From Marinobacter algicola DG893 (lineage in GTDB: Bacteria; Pseudomonadota; Gammaproteobacteria; Pseudomonadales; Oleiphilaceae), in the NCBI RefSeq assembly GCF_000170835.1, contig NZ_ABCP01000002.1, forward strand, positions 124,001 to 188,000: 64,000 nt of DNA, read 5' to 3'. The notes under the pieces are model-generated. The model ran no database searches, was not told the origin of the DNA, and worked only from the letters and a program-made list of their open reading frames with translations. A program made the position numbers and the translations under genes. Shown here piece after piece: positions 24,984-33,216 of the stretch (positions within the stretch are counted from its first letter, which is position 1; every line of letters begins with the position of its first letter).

Positions 24984-25880
24984 TTACCGCTGATACAACG
25001 CGTCCATGGAGGTTCGCCGGTATTCAGACGGCGTCATGCCCTTCACATCGGAAAACCGGCGATTGAAATTGGCGATGTTGTTGAAGCCAACCTGAAAGCA
25101 GATCTCCGTAATTGGATCATCCGTATGTGCCAGGCGTTCACAGGCTTTGTTGACCCGAAGGGTGTTAACGAATTCAATGAATCGATGGCCGGTGGCCTTC
25201 TTGAAGAACTTGGAGAAATAGGTTGGGCTCATGTTCACATGCGCAGCAACGTCTTCCAGGGAGATACTTGACCGATAATGCTCGAAAATATGGTTTAACG
25301 CCTGGTTCAGTCGGTTGAGGATCTTTTCATCGGTAATCGGAAGGTAGGTAGACGAGGACAGCACGCGATAGTCATCCATCGCCGCCAGAATCTCAACCAT
25401 TGCCCAAAAACGCGTCAAGCGTCGAAAGCCATTCGAAGTGGCGACTTCTTCAAACAACCCTATCGCCTTATCAATTCCCTCGCGATTCCGGAACTCAATG
25501 CCGTATTGAGCACGTTGCCAGAACGGAGCCAGGGCCCGCGTTTCAGGAAACACCGATTCAGAGGCGGTAATCAGATCGTGGGAAAAATTGATGACGCGGT
25601 CACGAAGTTCAACCTGCTCGCCCTTCTCTAGCTGACTGATCCAGTTGTGAGGAAGGTTGGGCCCCACAAGGATCAGGCTATTGGGGGCAAAATTGCCAAT
25701 ATAATCACCCACGAAAACCTTTCCAGAGGTCTCGGTGATCAGATGGAGTTCATACTCCTCGTGATAATGCCAGCGCACAAGTGGGCTCGGGTAACCGTGA
25801 TCCAGGTACCGGATCGACTCGTCACCCCGCTGATCTACCCACTCGAACTCTGGTTGGATACGTTGCTTCTCAGCGCCCAT
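24984..25880 (-). CDS. mtlR: AraC-family activator of the mannitol operon (MtlR-like)
   Basis: 298 residues. The N-terminal cupin sensor begins VRWHYHEEYELHLITETSGK and has LILVGPNLPHNW; the C-terminal AraC DNA-binding domain has SLEDVAAHVNMSPTYFSKFF and ITEICFQVGFNNIANFNRRF, ending GMTPSEYRR. This is the type of regulator (MtlR in Pseudomonas fluorescens) that activates mannitol, sorbitol and arabitol transport. It lies directly upstream of mtlE on the same strand. The ATG at 25880 has AAGAG upstream. The assignment rests on family and context. Confidence 0.85.
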   Translation of the reverse strand: MGAEKQRIQPEFEWVDQRGDESIRYLDHGYPSPLVRWHYHEEYELHLITETSGKVFVGDYIGNFAPNSLILVGPNLPHNWISQLEKGEQVELRDRVINFSHDLITASESVFPETRALAPFWQRAQYGIEFRNREGIDKAIGLFEEVATSNGFRRLTRFWAMVEILAAMDDYRVLSSSTYLPITDEKILNRLNQALNHIFEHYRSSISLEDVAAHVNMSPTYFSKFFKKATGHRFIEFVNTLRVNKACERLAHTDDPITEICFQVGFNNIANFNRRFSDVKGMTPSEYRRTSMDALYQR

Positions 25881-25964
25881 TGCGTTCTCTTCGGCTTTCT
25901 CCTGATGCGTAGAACCAGTGTAACCAATAAGTCAGCAAGTAGGGAGATCAGTCGTGCTTGACGT

Positions 25965-26654
25965 CTATCGATTGGCCGTCTGACCAAACAGCAGACTCTT
26001 ACCCTCTTCCGTCACGGCTGGCCGACTGGACCACGGGGCTCCCTTTTCATACGCTCTGACCACCGCCGGTCGCGACTGCATGGCACTGAACCACCGCTTG
26101 AGATTCGGGAAATCATCAAGGTTCTGCTGTTGCGTCTCGTGTGGCACAACCCAGGGATAGATCGCCATGTCGGCAATGGAGTAGTCATCCACCACCCAGT
26201 CGCGTCCTCCCAACTGCTTGTTGAGTACGCCATAAAGCCGATTGGTCTCATTCACGTAACGTTGAATGGCGTAAGGGACCTTCTCCGGCGCGTACTTTAC
26301 GAAGTGGTGGTTCTGTCCCGCCATCGGACCAAGCCCACCCATCTGCCACATCAGCCACTGTATGACATTAATACGGGCTTGAGGATCCGCAGGCAGAAAG
26401 CGACCAGTTTTTTCTGCCAGGTACAGCAGAATGGCTCCCGACTCGAAAACGGAAAGGGACGCTCCGCCGGTAGCCGGCGCGTGATCAACGATCGCAGGCA
26501 TCCGGTTATTGGGTGAAATGGCCAGAAACGATGGTTTGAATTGGTCTCCGGCACTGATATCCACCGGGTGGATATCGTACTCAAGCCCCGCCTCTTCGAG
26601 AAAGATCGTAATCTTGTGGCCATTGGGCGTTGGCCAGTAGTGAAGATCAATCAT
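25965..26654 (-). CDS. Glutathione S-transferase (YfcG/YghU-like)
   Basis: About 229 residues. The thioredoxin-like N-terminal domain has the glutathione site PNNRMPAIVDH and the FESGAILLYLAEKTGRFLP motif typical of nu-class proteins such as YfcG; the helical C-terminal domain has YSIADMAIYPWV. YfcG-type enzymes have disulfide-bond reductase activity with glutathione. The ATG at 26654 overlaps the stop of the preceding GST gene, so the two are translated together. A GTG at 26660 is also possible. The substrate is unknown. Confidence 0.88.
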   Translation of the reverse strand: MIDLHYWPTPNGHKITIFLEEAGLEYDIHPVDISAGDQFKPSFLAISPNNRMPAIVDHAPATGGASLSVFESGAILLYLAEKTGRFLPADPQARINVIQWLMWQMGGLGPMAGQNHHFVKYAPEKVPYAIQRYVNETNRLYGVLNKQLGGRDWVVDDYSIADMAIYPWVVPHETQQQNLDDFPNLKRWFSAMQSRPAVVRAYEKGAPWSSRPAVTEEGKSLLFGQTANR

Positions 26655-26656
26655 GA

Positions 26657-27337
26657 TCACGCCTGCTCAGGGTAGTTTTGCGGGAAAAGAGCCCGGCGGG
26701 CTGTGTCATCCATTTCGGTCTGAAACCGAACGTCCTGGCCGACGGCTCTTGCACGCGCGACTGCCGGACGACTGTTGATGCTGTCAAACCACCGTTTAAG
26801 GTTCGGGAAGCCGGCCAATTCAGCATCTCCGAGCACGACACCGGCTTTATCGACCCAGCCCCAGGCTGCAATGTCCGCAATACTGAACTCTTCGCCCACC
26901 AGATACGTGCGATCTGCCAGATGCGTATCCAGCACTTCATAGTGACGCTGTGCTTCTCGCTGGTAGCGGTTGGCGGCATAAGGAATCTGTTCCGGTGCGG
27001 CATGCCGGAAATGCACTGACTGACCGGAATACGGCCCCAGGCCAGAGGCCACAAACATCATCCAGGACAGCAGCTCAGCCCGGTTTTCCGGCGTTCCGCC
27101 CAGCCTACCGCTCTTCTCCGACAGATAGAGCAAAATAGCATTGGAATCAAATACTCGCACACCATCATCCTCGATGGCTGGGGTTTTGCCGTTCGGGTTT
27201 ATAGCCCGATACTCCGGCTTATGCTGCTCGCCCTTGAGCGTATCGACGGGAACCAGTTCATAAGGCGTGCCCGTCTCTTCAAGGTACAGGGCCACTTTCA
27301 TTGGGTTGGGTCTGGGGTGGAAATAGAATCTGATCAT
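26657..27337 (-). CDS. Glutathione S-transferase (YfcG-like), upstream partner
   Basis: 226 residues with the same two-domain plan as the next gene: INPNGKTPAIEDDG, then VFDSNAILLYLSEKSGRLGG, and in the helical domain FSIADIAAWGWVDKAG. The N-terminus FYFHPRPNPMKVALYLEETG gives Asn-Pro where many GSTs have Ser or Cys, as in the nu class. I start at the ATG at 27337 after GGAGG; the frame is open 20 codons further without a ribosome site. The two GST genes look like a tandem duplication that has since diverged. Confidence 0.88.
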   Translation of the reverse strand: MIRFYFHPRPNPMKVALYLEETGTPYELVPVDTLKGEQHKPEYRAINPNGKTPAIEDDGVRVFDSNAILLYLSEKSGRLGGTPENRAELLSWMMFVASGLGPYSGQSVHFRHAAPEQIPYAANRYQREAQRHYEVLDTHLADRTYLVGEEFSIADIAAWGWVDKAGVVLGDAELAGFPNLKRWFDSINSRPAVARARAVGQDVRFQTEMDDTARRALFPQNYPEQA

Positions 27338-27579
27338 TGCGGTGCCTCCGGCGATCTGTGCAAGGAACTCACACTGTATGCATTGTTGAGCATTCATTCA
27401 ACTTCATTATTTGAAGTAAACAAGCGTGTGACGGAACGGCTGATTCCGCAGCGTTCTTTTCATTTTTGACGGATAGCGACTATGTTAGTAAGGAGGATGC
27501 ATTCACTCACGATACTTGCCTGCCAGTAATTTCAATCACTTACATGCTCCGATCTGGCGAGTTGCAAGGAGGACGACAC

Positions 27580-28887
27580 ATGTCGATAGCACAAGAAGCA
27601 CCCTTATCAGATGAAGTGGCCGCCTGGCTTGATCCAGAGATGGACTCTGTTAAAGGGACCGAAACCCCAAAAGACCCGAACAAAGGCTATATCGCCCTGC
27701 TTGGCTGGAGTGTCAATGCCATCAAGGCCGCGCAGAAGTTTGACCGACGCTACATCGTGGTTGCTCCCGATTGGGCCGCGGACTTCTGCACCGCGAACAA
27801 GATCCCCTTTATCCCATGGGATTTTATTCGCCTGAATGATCGCTCCATGGAGATTGCTCAAAGGCTGAAGGAGGAAGGCGTTGATGTTGCCGTGCCGTTG
27901 TTTGAAGAGACTGTTGAGTGGTCTGGCGCGATCAACTCCGTACTGCTGGACAATCCTCGTATGTACGGGCAGTCAATTCTGTTCCGTGACAAGGCTTTGA
28001 TGAAGCGCCGTGCCCAGCTTGGCGGCATTCGGGTCGGGATTTTCGAGGAAGCCCACGAGAAAGACGACATCGTTCGTTTCATGAAGCGTGTCAACCAGAC
28101 CCTGCTTAAACTGGATGGCGATCCGGACGACCCGATTCACGTTAAAGCCTTCGACAAGGCCGGTTGTCTCGGCCATCGGATGATCCGCACCCTAGAGGAA
28201 ATTGACAGTATTCCAGCGGAAGAATATCCGCTGCTTATGGAAAGCCACTTAAGCGGCTGGGAGTTTGCCGTTGAAGCCTGGATCCACGATGGCAAGATTC
28301 AGTTCCTCAACATTTCAGAGTATGTGACGCTGGGCTATTCCGTATTTGTTCCAGCAACCGCTGAACTCGAAAGTTGGCGGGAAGCCATCACCAAGCAGAT
28401 TGAACTGTTGATCAAGACGTTCGATATTCAGTTTGGTTTGATTCATCCGGAATACTTTGTCACTGCAGATGGCGTGATGTACTTTGGTGAGATTGCTTAC
28501 CGCCCACCCGGCTTTAAGGCGTTTGAGCTTATTGAGCGTGCGTATGGGTTCAATGCGTACCAGGCGTCAATGCTGGTATTTGATCCCAAGAGCACCAAAG
28601 AGGAAGTGGAAAAGTTCTTCCCACGCGAAGTGGTCGATGCCAAGGGTTACGCTGGTTGCTTCGGCGTTTATCCGCGCCGGCGTGTGGTCAGCAAACTGGA
28701 AATGCCTCCGGAATGTGTTGATCATCCCTATTTCGAGTCACACGAACTCGTAGCGCCGTTGGAAGAAACGGTTCCTGATCGTTCTGCCTTTGGCACGCAT
28801 TGGGGCCTGGTCTTCTTCTTTGGCGATGACCCCATCAAGATGCGGGACCTGTTGAAAGCCCAGGAGGATCTGGACTTCTACGTCTAG
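27580..28887 (+). CDS. ATP-grasp domain protein of unknown substrate
   Basis: 435 residues. The order is an N-terminal Rossmann-like domain (YIALLGWSVNAIKAAQKFDR), then an ATP-grasp region with FRDKALMKRRAQLGGIRVGI, HVKAFDKAGCLG, YPLLMESHLSGWEFAVEAWI and the metal-binding end MYFGEIAYRPPGFKAFEL. This is the pattern of carboxylate-amine or carboxylate-thiol ligases that act through an acyl phosphate. I do not recognise the precise family or product. The ATG at 27580 follows AAGGAGG perfectly; an in-frame ATG-less extension upstream is ignored. It is a single gene with its own strong terminator. Confidence 0.8.
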   Translation: MSIAQEAPLSDEVAAWLDPEMDSVKGTETPKDPNKGYIALLGWSVNAIKAAQKFDRRYIVVAPDWAADFCTANKIPFIPWDFIRLNDRSMEIAQRLKEEGVDVAVPLFEETVEWSGAINSVLLDNPRMYGQSILFRDKALMKRRAQLGGIRVGIFEEAHEKDDIVRFMKRVNQTLLKLDGDPDDPIHVKAFDKAGCLGHRMIRTLEEIDSIPAEEYPLLMESHLSGWEFAVEAWIHDGKIQFLNISEYVTLGYSVFVPATAELESWREAITKQIELLIKTFDIQFGLIHPEYFVTADGVMYFGEIAYRPPGFKAFELIERAYGFNAYQASMLVFDPKSTKEEVEKFFPREVVDAKGYAGCFGVYPRRRVVSKLEMPPECVDHPYFESHELVAPLEETVPDRSAFGTHWGLVFFFGDDPIKMRDLLKAQEDLDFYV

Positions 28888-28920
28888 GGCCGTCAACTCC
28901 TACTCAGGCGTTGTTACTAG

Positions 28921-28969
28921 GGCGTTCCATGATGCAGGCCTGTAGCGCTGCAATCATGGAACGCCTTTT
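28921..28969 (+). terminator. Intrinsic terminator of the ATP-grasp gene
   Basis: A perfect 13-pair stem joins GGCGTTCCATGAT (28921-28933) and ATCATGGAACGCC (28953-28965), and TTTT follows. Inside the loop GCAG and CTGC can pair further. The T-run is only on the plus side, so it ends the ATP-grasp transcript; mqo, on the other strand, has its stop codon two bases beyond. Confidence 0.8.
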
Positions 28970-28970
28970 C

Positions 28971-30419
28971 TCAAATTATCCCCAACTGTTTATTCACGGC
29001 ATCACGAATTTCCCGATAACGATCAGGGTTCGTGGCTAGTGTATCCAGATCATCTTCAGGAAAAATCTCTTTCTTCGCTTTCCTGGCGTGCTCTTTGGCG
29101 AAAATGGCCGGTAGCAATTGTTCCAGGCACCGCAGCATAACCTCGGGCGACACCGATGCGCCTGGCGATGCGCCCAACAACGTTCCGTACGTTTTGTCTT
29201 TGGACACGAGAATTTCTGTGCCCATCTGCAGATCGCCGTCCTTGATAATCTGAACTCGTTGGCCGGCGTGCACCGGTTTCCAGTCAAACTTTTTGCTCAG
29301 GCCGGGCGCGAAGCTTTCAAGCTCCTCGAACATGCTCTTCTCACCCTTGAACGTCTCTGAAACCAGATATTTCACTAATGGGAAGTGTTCCAGCGTAACG
29401 TTCAGCAACCCCGGGATATCATGCAGGCGCATCGCCCGAAGGTAGTCAATGAACCCGCGACCTTTCTCAAGTATGGGTTTGAAGGAGGCGAAAGGCCCGA
29501 ACAGTAGATAGTGCTGGCCATCGGCCACTCGCAAATCCAGATGTGGCACCGACATGGGGGGCGCGCCTACTTTCGCTTTGCCATAGGTTTTTGCCCGGTA
29601 CTGGTCGGCCTGCTCTGCGCTGATAGGAGCCTGCAGGAAACGCCCGCCGACTGGAAAGCCCGTAAACCGTTTCGCAAATGGCAGGTGGCTCTTTTTAAGA
29701 ATCGGGAATGCGCCCCCACCCGCACCTACAAACAGTACGTCGGCTTTGTAGCGAACGGGGGCACCGTGGCGTTCAGTTTCAACAAGCCAACTCCCTGCGG
29801 GGCTCTTGTGTACGCGCTTCACGTGGGTGCCATACTCAATCTTCACACCGAGGTCCTGGGATGCGTGTTTCGCCATTTGTTGCGTCAGGGCGCCAAAATT
29901 CACATCCGTACCTGTTTCGATAACGGTAGCCGCCATTTTCTCATGGCGAGGACGCCCTTCCATCAGATAGGGAATCCAGCTCTTGATCTCGTCGAAATCC
30001 TCCGAGAAACGCATGCTCTCAAAAAAATGATGAGCAGACATTTCATTGAAACGCAGTCGTAATTCATCGATTGAGGATTCAGACACGATGGTGCAGTGCT
30101 TGGTCCGGTTGATGAACGTCTTGGGGTCCGTAATGGCGCCTTTTTTGATCAGGTGCGCCCAAAACTGCTTGGCCACATTGAATTGCGCGTGGATCTTCAA
30201 GGCTTTTTCGACGGAGATAACCTCTTCGTCCACCGGTGTGTAGTTCAGCTCACAGTTTGCCTCGTGTCCGGTGCCGGCGTTGTTGAACACCCACGAGTTA
30301 CCCTCTCCGGCACTCTCCAATCTCTCCAGGATGGTGATATTCAACTCAGGGGCCAGCTCTTTTGCCAGCGTGGCAAATGTGGTCCCCATAATCCCCGCGC
30401 CGATGATCATTACGTCCAT
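28971..30419 (-). CDS. mqo: Malate:quinone oxidoreductase
   Basis: 482 residues. The N-terminal FAD-binding motif MIIGAGIMGTTFATLAKELA is followed by GEGNSWVFNNAGTGHEANCE and YTPVDEEVISVEKALKI, which are diagnostic of Mqo; FPVGGRFLQ and LLGASPGASVSPEVMLRCL close the match. The enzyme is a membrane-associated flavoprotein that oxidises malate to oxaloacetate and reduces quinone in the citric acid cycle. The frame is open far upstream (to 30821), but homology starts at the ATG at 30419, with AGGTGG before it. It diverges from the MFS gene at 30634. Confidence 0.93.
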   Translation of the reverse strand: MDVMIIGAGIMGTTFATLAKELAPELNITILERLESAGEGNSWVFNNAGTGHEANCELNYTPVDEEVISVEKALKIHAQFNVAKQFWAHLIKKGAITDPKTFINRTKHCTIVSESSIDELRLRFNEMSAHHFFESMRFSEDFDEIKSWIPYLMEGRPRHEKMAATVIETGTDVNFGALTQQMAKHASQDLGVKIEYGTHVKRVHKSPAGSWLVETERHGAPVRYKADVLFVGAGGGAFPILKKSHLPFAKRFTGFPVGGRFLQAPISAEQADQYRAKTYGKAKVGAPPMSVPHLDLRVADGQHYLLFGPFASFKPILEKGRGFIDYLRAMRLHDIPGLLNVTLEHFPLVKYLVSETFKGEKSMFEELESFAPGLSKKFDWKPVHAGQRVQIIKDGDLQMGTEILVSKDKTYGTLLGASPGASVSPEVMLRCLEQLLPAIFAKEHARKAKKEIFPEDDLDTLATNPDRYREIRDAVNKQLGII

Positions 30420-30633
30420 AGAGTCTATCCACCTGCTGTCGTTTTCTGATATCCATCGATAAAGTCTTCTTGCCCGAAGGTACCACGCTTCCAGAGAACA
30501 CTGAAAACCTGCCACTCTCCTATCTATTCCATCGGGCGCCAAGGGTTCTACGCCAAACGATGGGTGGTACATCAGTATACTGTGCCAGCCGCTCAGTCTA
30601 CACTGATGGCCGCGACGGATAGGGAGCGCATTT

Positions 30634-31896
30634 ATGACGTCTGGACAATTTGAGGGGGCTACCCCCATCCCTTCAAGGTTTTTGCGCAGGCTTGGCCCCG
30701 TTGCGACAATCGCCCTCGCCCAACTGTTCGGAACATCGCTGTGGTTCAGCGCCAACAGTGCCACCGACACCCTGATGACCAGCTGGCAGATCAGTGCCGC
30801 TGATATTGGCTGGCTGACCAACGCCGTTCAGGGCGGCTTCATCCTGGGTACAATGATCATGGCTTTGGGAGGCCTGGCAGAACGGTATCGTGCCAGTCTT
30901 ATTTTCGTGGTGAGTGCGGCCTGCGGTGCGTTGTTTAACGCCTGCTTCGCCTGGTTTTCGGAAGGTTTGGCCAGTGGCATTGTGTTCCGCTTCCTGGTCG
31001 GCCTGAGTTTGGCGGGGATCTACCCCGTGGGTATGAAGTTGATCGTCAGTTGGGCTCCCGAACGGACCGGACAGGCACTCGCCCAGCTTGTCGCTATGCT
31101 GACGCTTGGCACCGCACTACCCCATGCATTACGGGAAGCTGGCACAGACCTGCCCTGGCAGTACGTTATCCTGGCGTCATCGATGCTTGCGCTGCTCGGC
31201 GCGGTTCTGATCCATCTGCTTGGGGACGGCCCCCACCTACCCGGAGCCGGTCAAAAAAAGCAGGTATCGGGCAGCCGCTCCGAGCGGCCGTTGACGGTCT
31301 TCGACGCCTTCAAGGTCAATCGATTTCGTGCCGCAGCTCTGGGCTATTTCGGGCATATGTGGGAGCTTTACGCGTTCTGGACGGTGGTACCACTGCTTGT
31401 GGCCAACACCGCACTGATCAGTGAGTACTCGGCCGTCGGATTATCAGGCATGGCGTTCAGTATCATTGGTATTGGAGCTCTGGGGTGTCTCGTTGGGGGG
31501 GGGCTGTCACGCCGTATCGGGAGTGCAAAGGTCGCGCTCGGTGCGTTGGCCTCCTCTTGCGTTTGTGCGGTGGTGTTTGCCCTTTTCTGGCGTGATTTGC
31601 CCGCCATGTGGCTGGGAATTCTCCTGCTTGCCTGGGGCGCAACCGTGATTGCGGACTCCCCCCAGTTCTCCGCCCTGGCCGCCCAGGCTTGTCCGAAGGA
31701 AGTGGTCGGTGCCGCACTGGCGATTCAGAACTCCATCGGCTTTGCGATTACCGTGGTGTCGATTGCTGCAACTACTGCGCTGTTTGATCGTATTGGTCTG
31801 GATGCTGCCTGGCTGCTGGTTCCTGGCCCGATTGTCGGGTTGCTTGGGTTTGCCTGGGCGTCCCGCCGAGCTTCGAAGTTCGAAACAAACGCCTGA
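30634..31896 (+). CDS. MFS transporter
   Basis: 420 residues with 12 predicted helices in two six-helix halves and a charged central loop (GAGQKKQVSGSRSERP). The first half has LFGTSLWFSANSATDTLMTS and WAPERTGQALAQLVAMLTLG; the loop between helices 2 and 3 has GLAERYRA, a variant of the MFS motif. AGGGAG precedes the ATG. It resembles the CynX/NIMT-like or general MFS exporters with the N-terminal LFGTSLWF motif. The substrate is not known. Confidence 0.87.
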   Translation: MTSGQFEGATPIPSRFLRRLGPVATIALAQLFGTSLWFSANSATDTLMTSWQISAADIGWLTNAVQGGFILGTMIMALGGLAERYRASLIFVVSAACGALFNACFAWFSEGLASGIVFRFLVGLSLAGIYPVGMKLIVSWAPERTGQALAQLVAMLTLGTALPHALREAGTDLPWQYVILASSMLALLGAVLIHLLGDGPHLPGAGQKKQVSGSRSERPLTVFDAFKVNRFRAAALGYFGHMWELYAFWTVVPLLVANTALISEYSAVGLSGMAFSIIGIGALGCLVGGGLSRRIGSAKVALGALASSCVCAVVFALFWRDLPAMWLGILLLAWGATVIADSPQFSALAAQACPKEVVGAALAIQNSIGFAITVVSIAATTALFDRIGLDAAWLLVPGPIVGLLGFAWASRRASKFETNA

Positions 31897-31940
31897 AACA
31901 CACCGGCCGTGACGAACCACCCACCAGAGTCCGGACTTCA

Positions 31941-31968
31941 GGACAGATCTGTCCGATAAAGCGGACAG
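31941..31968. repeat. Two overlapping palindromes
   Basis: GGACAGATCTGTCC (31941-31954) is a perfect 14-base palindrome. Its right arm also pairs with the next copy: CTGTCCG (31949-31955), spacer ATAAAG, CGGACAG (31962-31968). The two structures exclude each other. They stand 45 bases after the MFS stop, 208 bases before the binding protein gene. This may be a regulator site or a weak hairpin terminator. Confidence 0.45.
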
Positions 31969-32175
31969 CCTTCCCGTTATTCTGAATATTATGTCCTTAT
32001 ACCCAGACACTCAAAGCCGCACATGCCTGCCTCCTTAAACAATACGTTTATAAAACAGTTGGTTATGTATTTGGTGCGATTCCTGCTTCATGTCACGGGA
32101 TAACGATAAAAACAAGCGCTTTCAACAAGAAAGAACGGGTGCAGACTTCACTCGGACAATAAAAAGGAACACCCA

Positions 32176-33141
32176 ATGCGTACGCTCCTCCTGGCTCTCC
32201 TGCTGGTAAGCCCCCTGTGTTTCAGCAAAACCGTCGTGATCATCGAAAGCTACCATCAAGGCTACAAGTGGGATGCCGATTATATCGCCGCGGTACAGTC
32301 AGTACTGGGTGACGATCACGATATTCACGTGCTTGCTCTCGACACCAAACGATTGCCGAAACCAGAATGGCCGCAAAAAGTAGCCAGCCTCCAGCAATCC
32401 ATTTCCGAAATCCAACCTGACATCGCCATTCTTGGAGATGACAACGCATTTTCGCTGATGGCCGACCATTTGGTTGAGCGGAAGATTCCGGTTGTATTTC
32501 TGGGCGTCAATGGCGGAACGGTCCAGCACCCTACCCTGGAACACGATTTGGTTGCCGGCTTGCTGGAACGGCCATTTTTTGAGGAGAGCATCCGTCATCT
32601 TCAGAAAGTATTGAGAGTGGATAAACACTTTCTGGTATTGATGGACGACTCACCCACAATGCGAAACGCTGTCAATGAATACTTCGGCGACAAGAGAAGT
32701 GCCGAAATATATGGCTCCAAACTAGACATCGTCCTTACCAACGACAAAGACACCTGGTTGCAGGCGGTTGTTCGGGCCCACGAACTGTACGATGCAATCA
32801 TTGTCGGGACCCACCACACCATCCGAGACGCAGAAGGCACCTACATAGCGCCGGACGAGCTCATTACCAGGGCATTTAATCAAAGCCGGGTTCCCATCTT
32901 CTCTTTTTGGGATATTAACATTGGCAAGCAGCAAGCCATTGGCGGCTTCACCATTTCGGCTCACCAGGAGGGTATTACTGCCGCCCGCTTGGCGTCCCTT
33001 ATCCTGAACGGCGTCAAGCCCTCCCGCATCCCGAAAATGAATTCCCTGAGCGGACACTACATATACAGCCGAAGCGGGATGGCTCACTGGAACCTGGAGC
33101 TTTCCCCCATGATTGCGACTCAAGCAAACTTCGTTGAATAA
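32176..33141 (+). CDS. Orphan ABC-type substrate-binding protein next to a chemoreceptor
   Basis: 321 residues with a short signal peptide (MRTLLLALLLVSPLCFS). The mature part has a periplasmic-binding fold of the ABC_sub_bind kind (PF04392-like): VVIIESYHQGYKWDADYIAA, IAILGDDNAFSLMADHLVE, VVFLGVNGG, and a late AARLASLILNGVKPSRIP. No permease or ATPase is encoded nearby; the next gene, 75 bases on, is a methyl-accepting chemotaxis protein. I infer that the protein presents a ligand to that receptor. AAGGA lies before the ATG. The ligand is unknown. Confidence 0.78.
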   Translation: MRTLLLALLLVSPLCFSKTVVIIESYHQGYKWDADYIAAVQSVLGDDHDIHVLALDTKRLPKPEWPQKVASLQQSISEIQPDIAILGDDNAFSLMADHLVERKIPVVFLGVNGGTVQHPTLEHDLVAGLLERPFFEESIRHLQKVLRVDKHFLVLMDDSPTMRNAVNEYFGDKRSAEIYGSKLDIVLTNDKDTWLQAVVRAHELYDAIIVGTHHTIRDAEGTYIAPDELITRAFNQSRVPIFSFWDINIGKQQAIGGFTISAHQEGITAARLASLILNGVKPSRIPKMNSLSGHYIYSRSGMAHWNLELSPMIATQANFVE

Positions 33142-33216
33142 ATTGGTTGAGCGGCTCCAGATTATCCTGGCCCCGCCGTTAACCAAGAGATCTCGCACGC
33201 ATAGAGGGGCAAACCA

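Noticed and set aside
28971..30821. Open frame much longer than mqo (616 codons)
   Set aside because: The ~134 codons before 30419 have no Mqo homology, are rich in odd residues and overlap the divergent MFS gene start. The FAD motif must be near the N-terminus, so the start at 30419 is taken.
31952..31959. TCCGATAA as a sigma-28 (FliA) -10 element for the chemoreceptor unit
   Set aside because: No matching -35 element at the right distance, it lies more than 200 bases from the first gene, and it is part of the overlapping palindromes.
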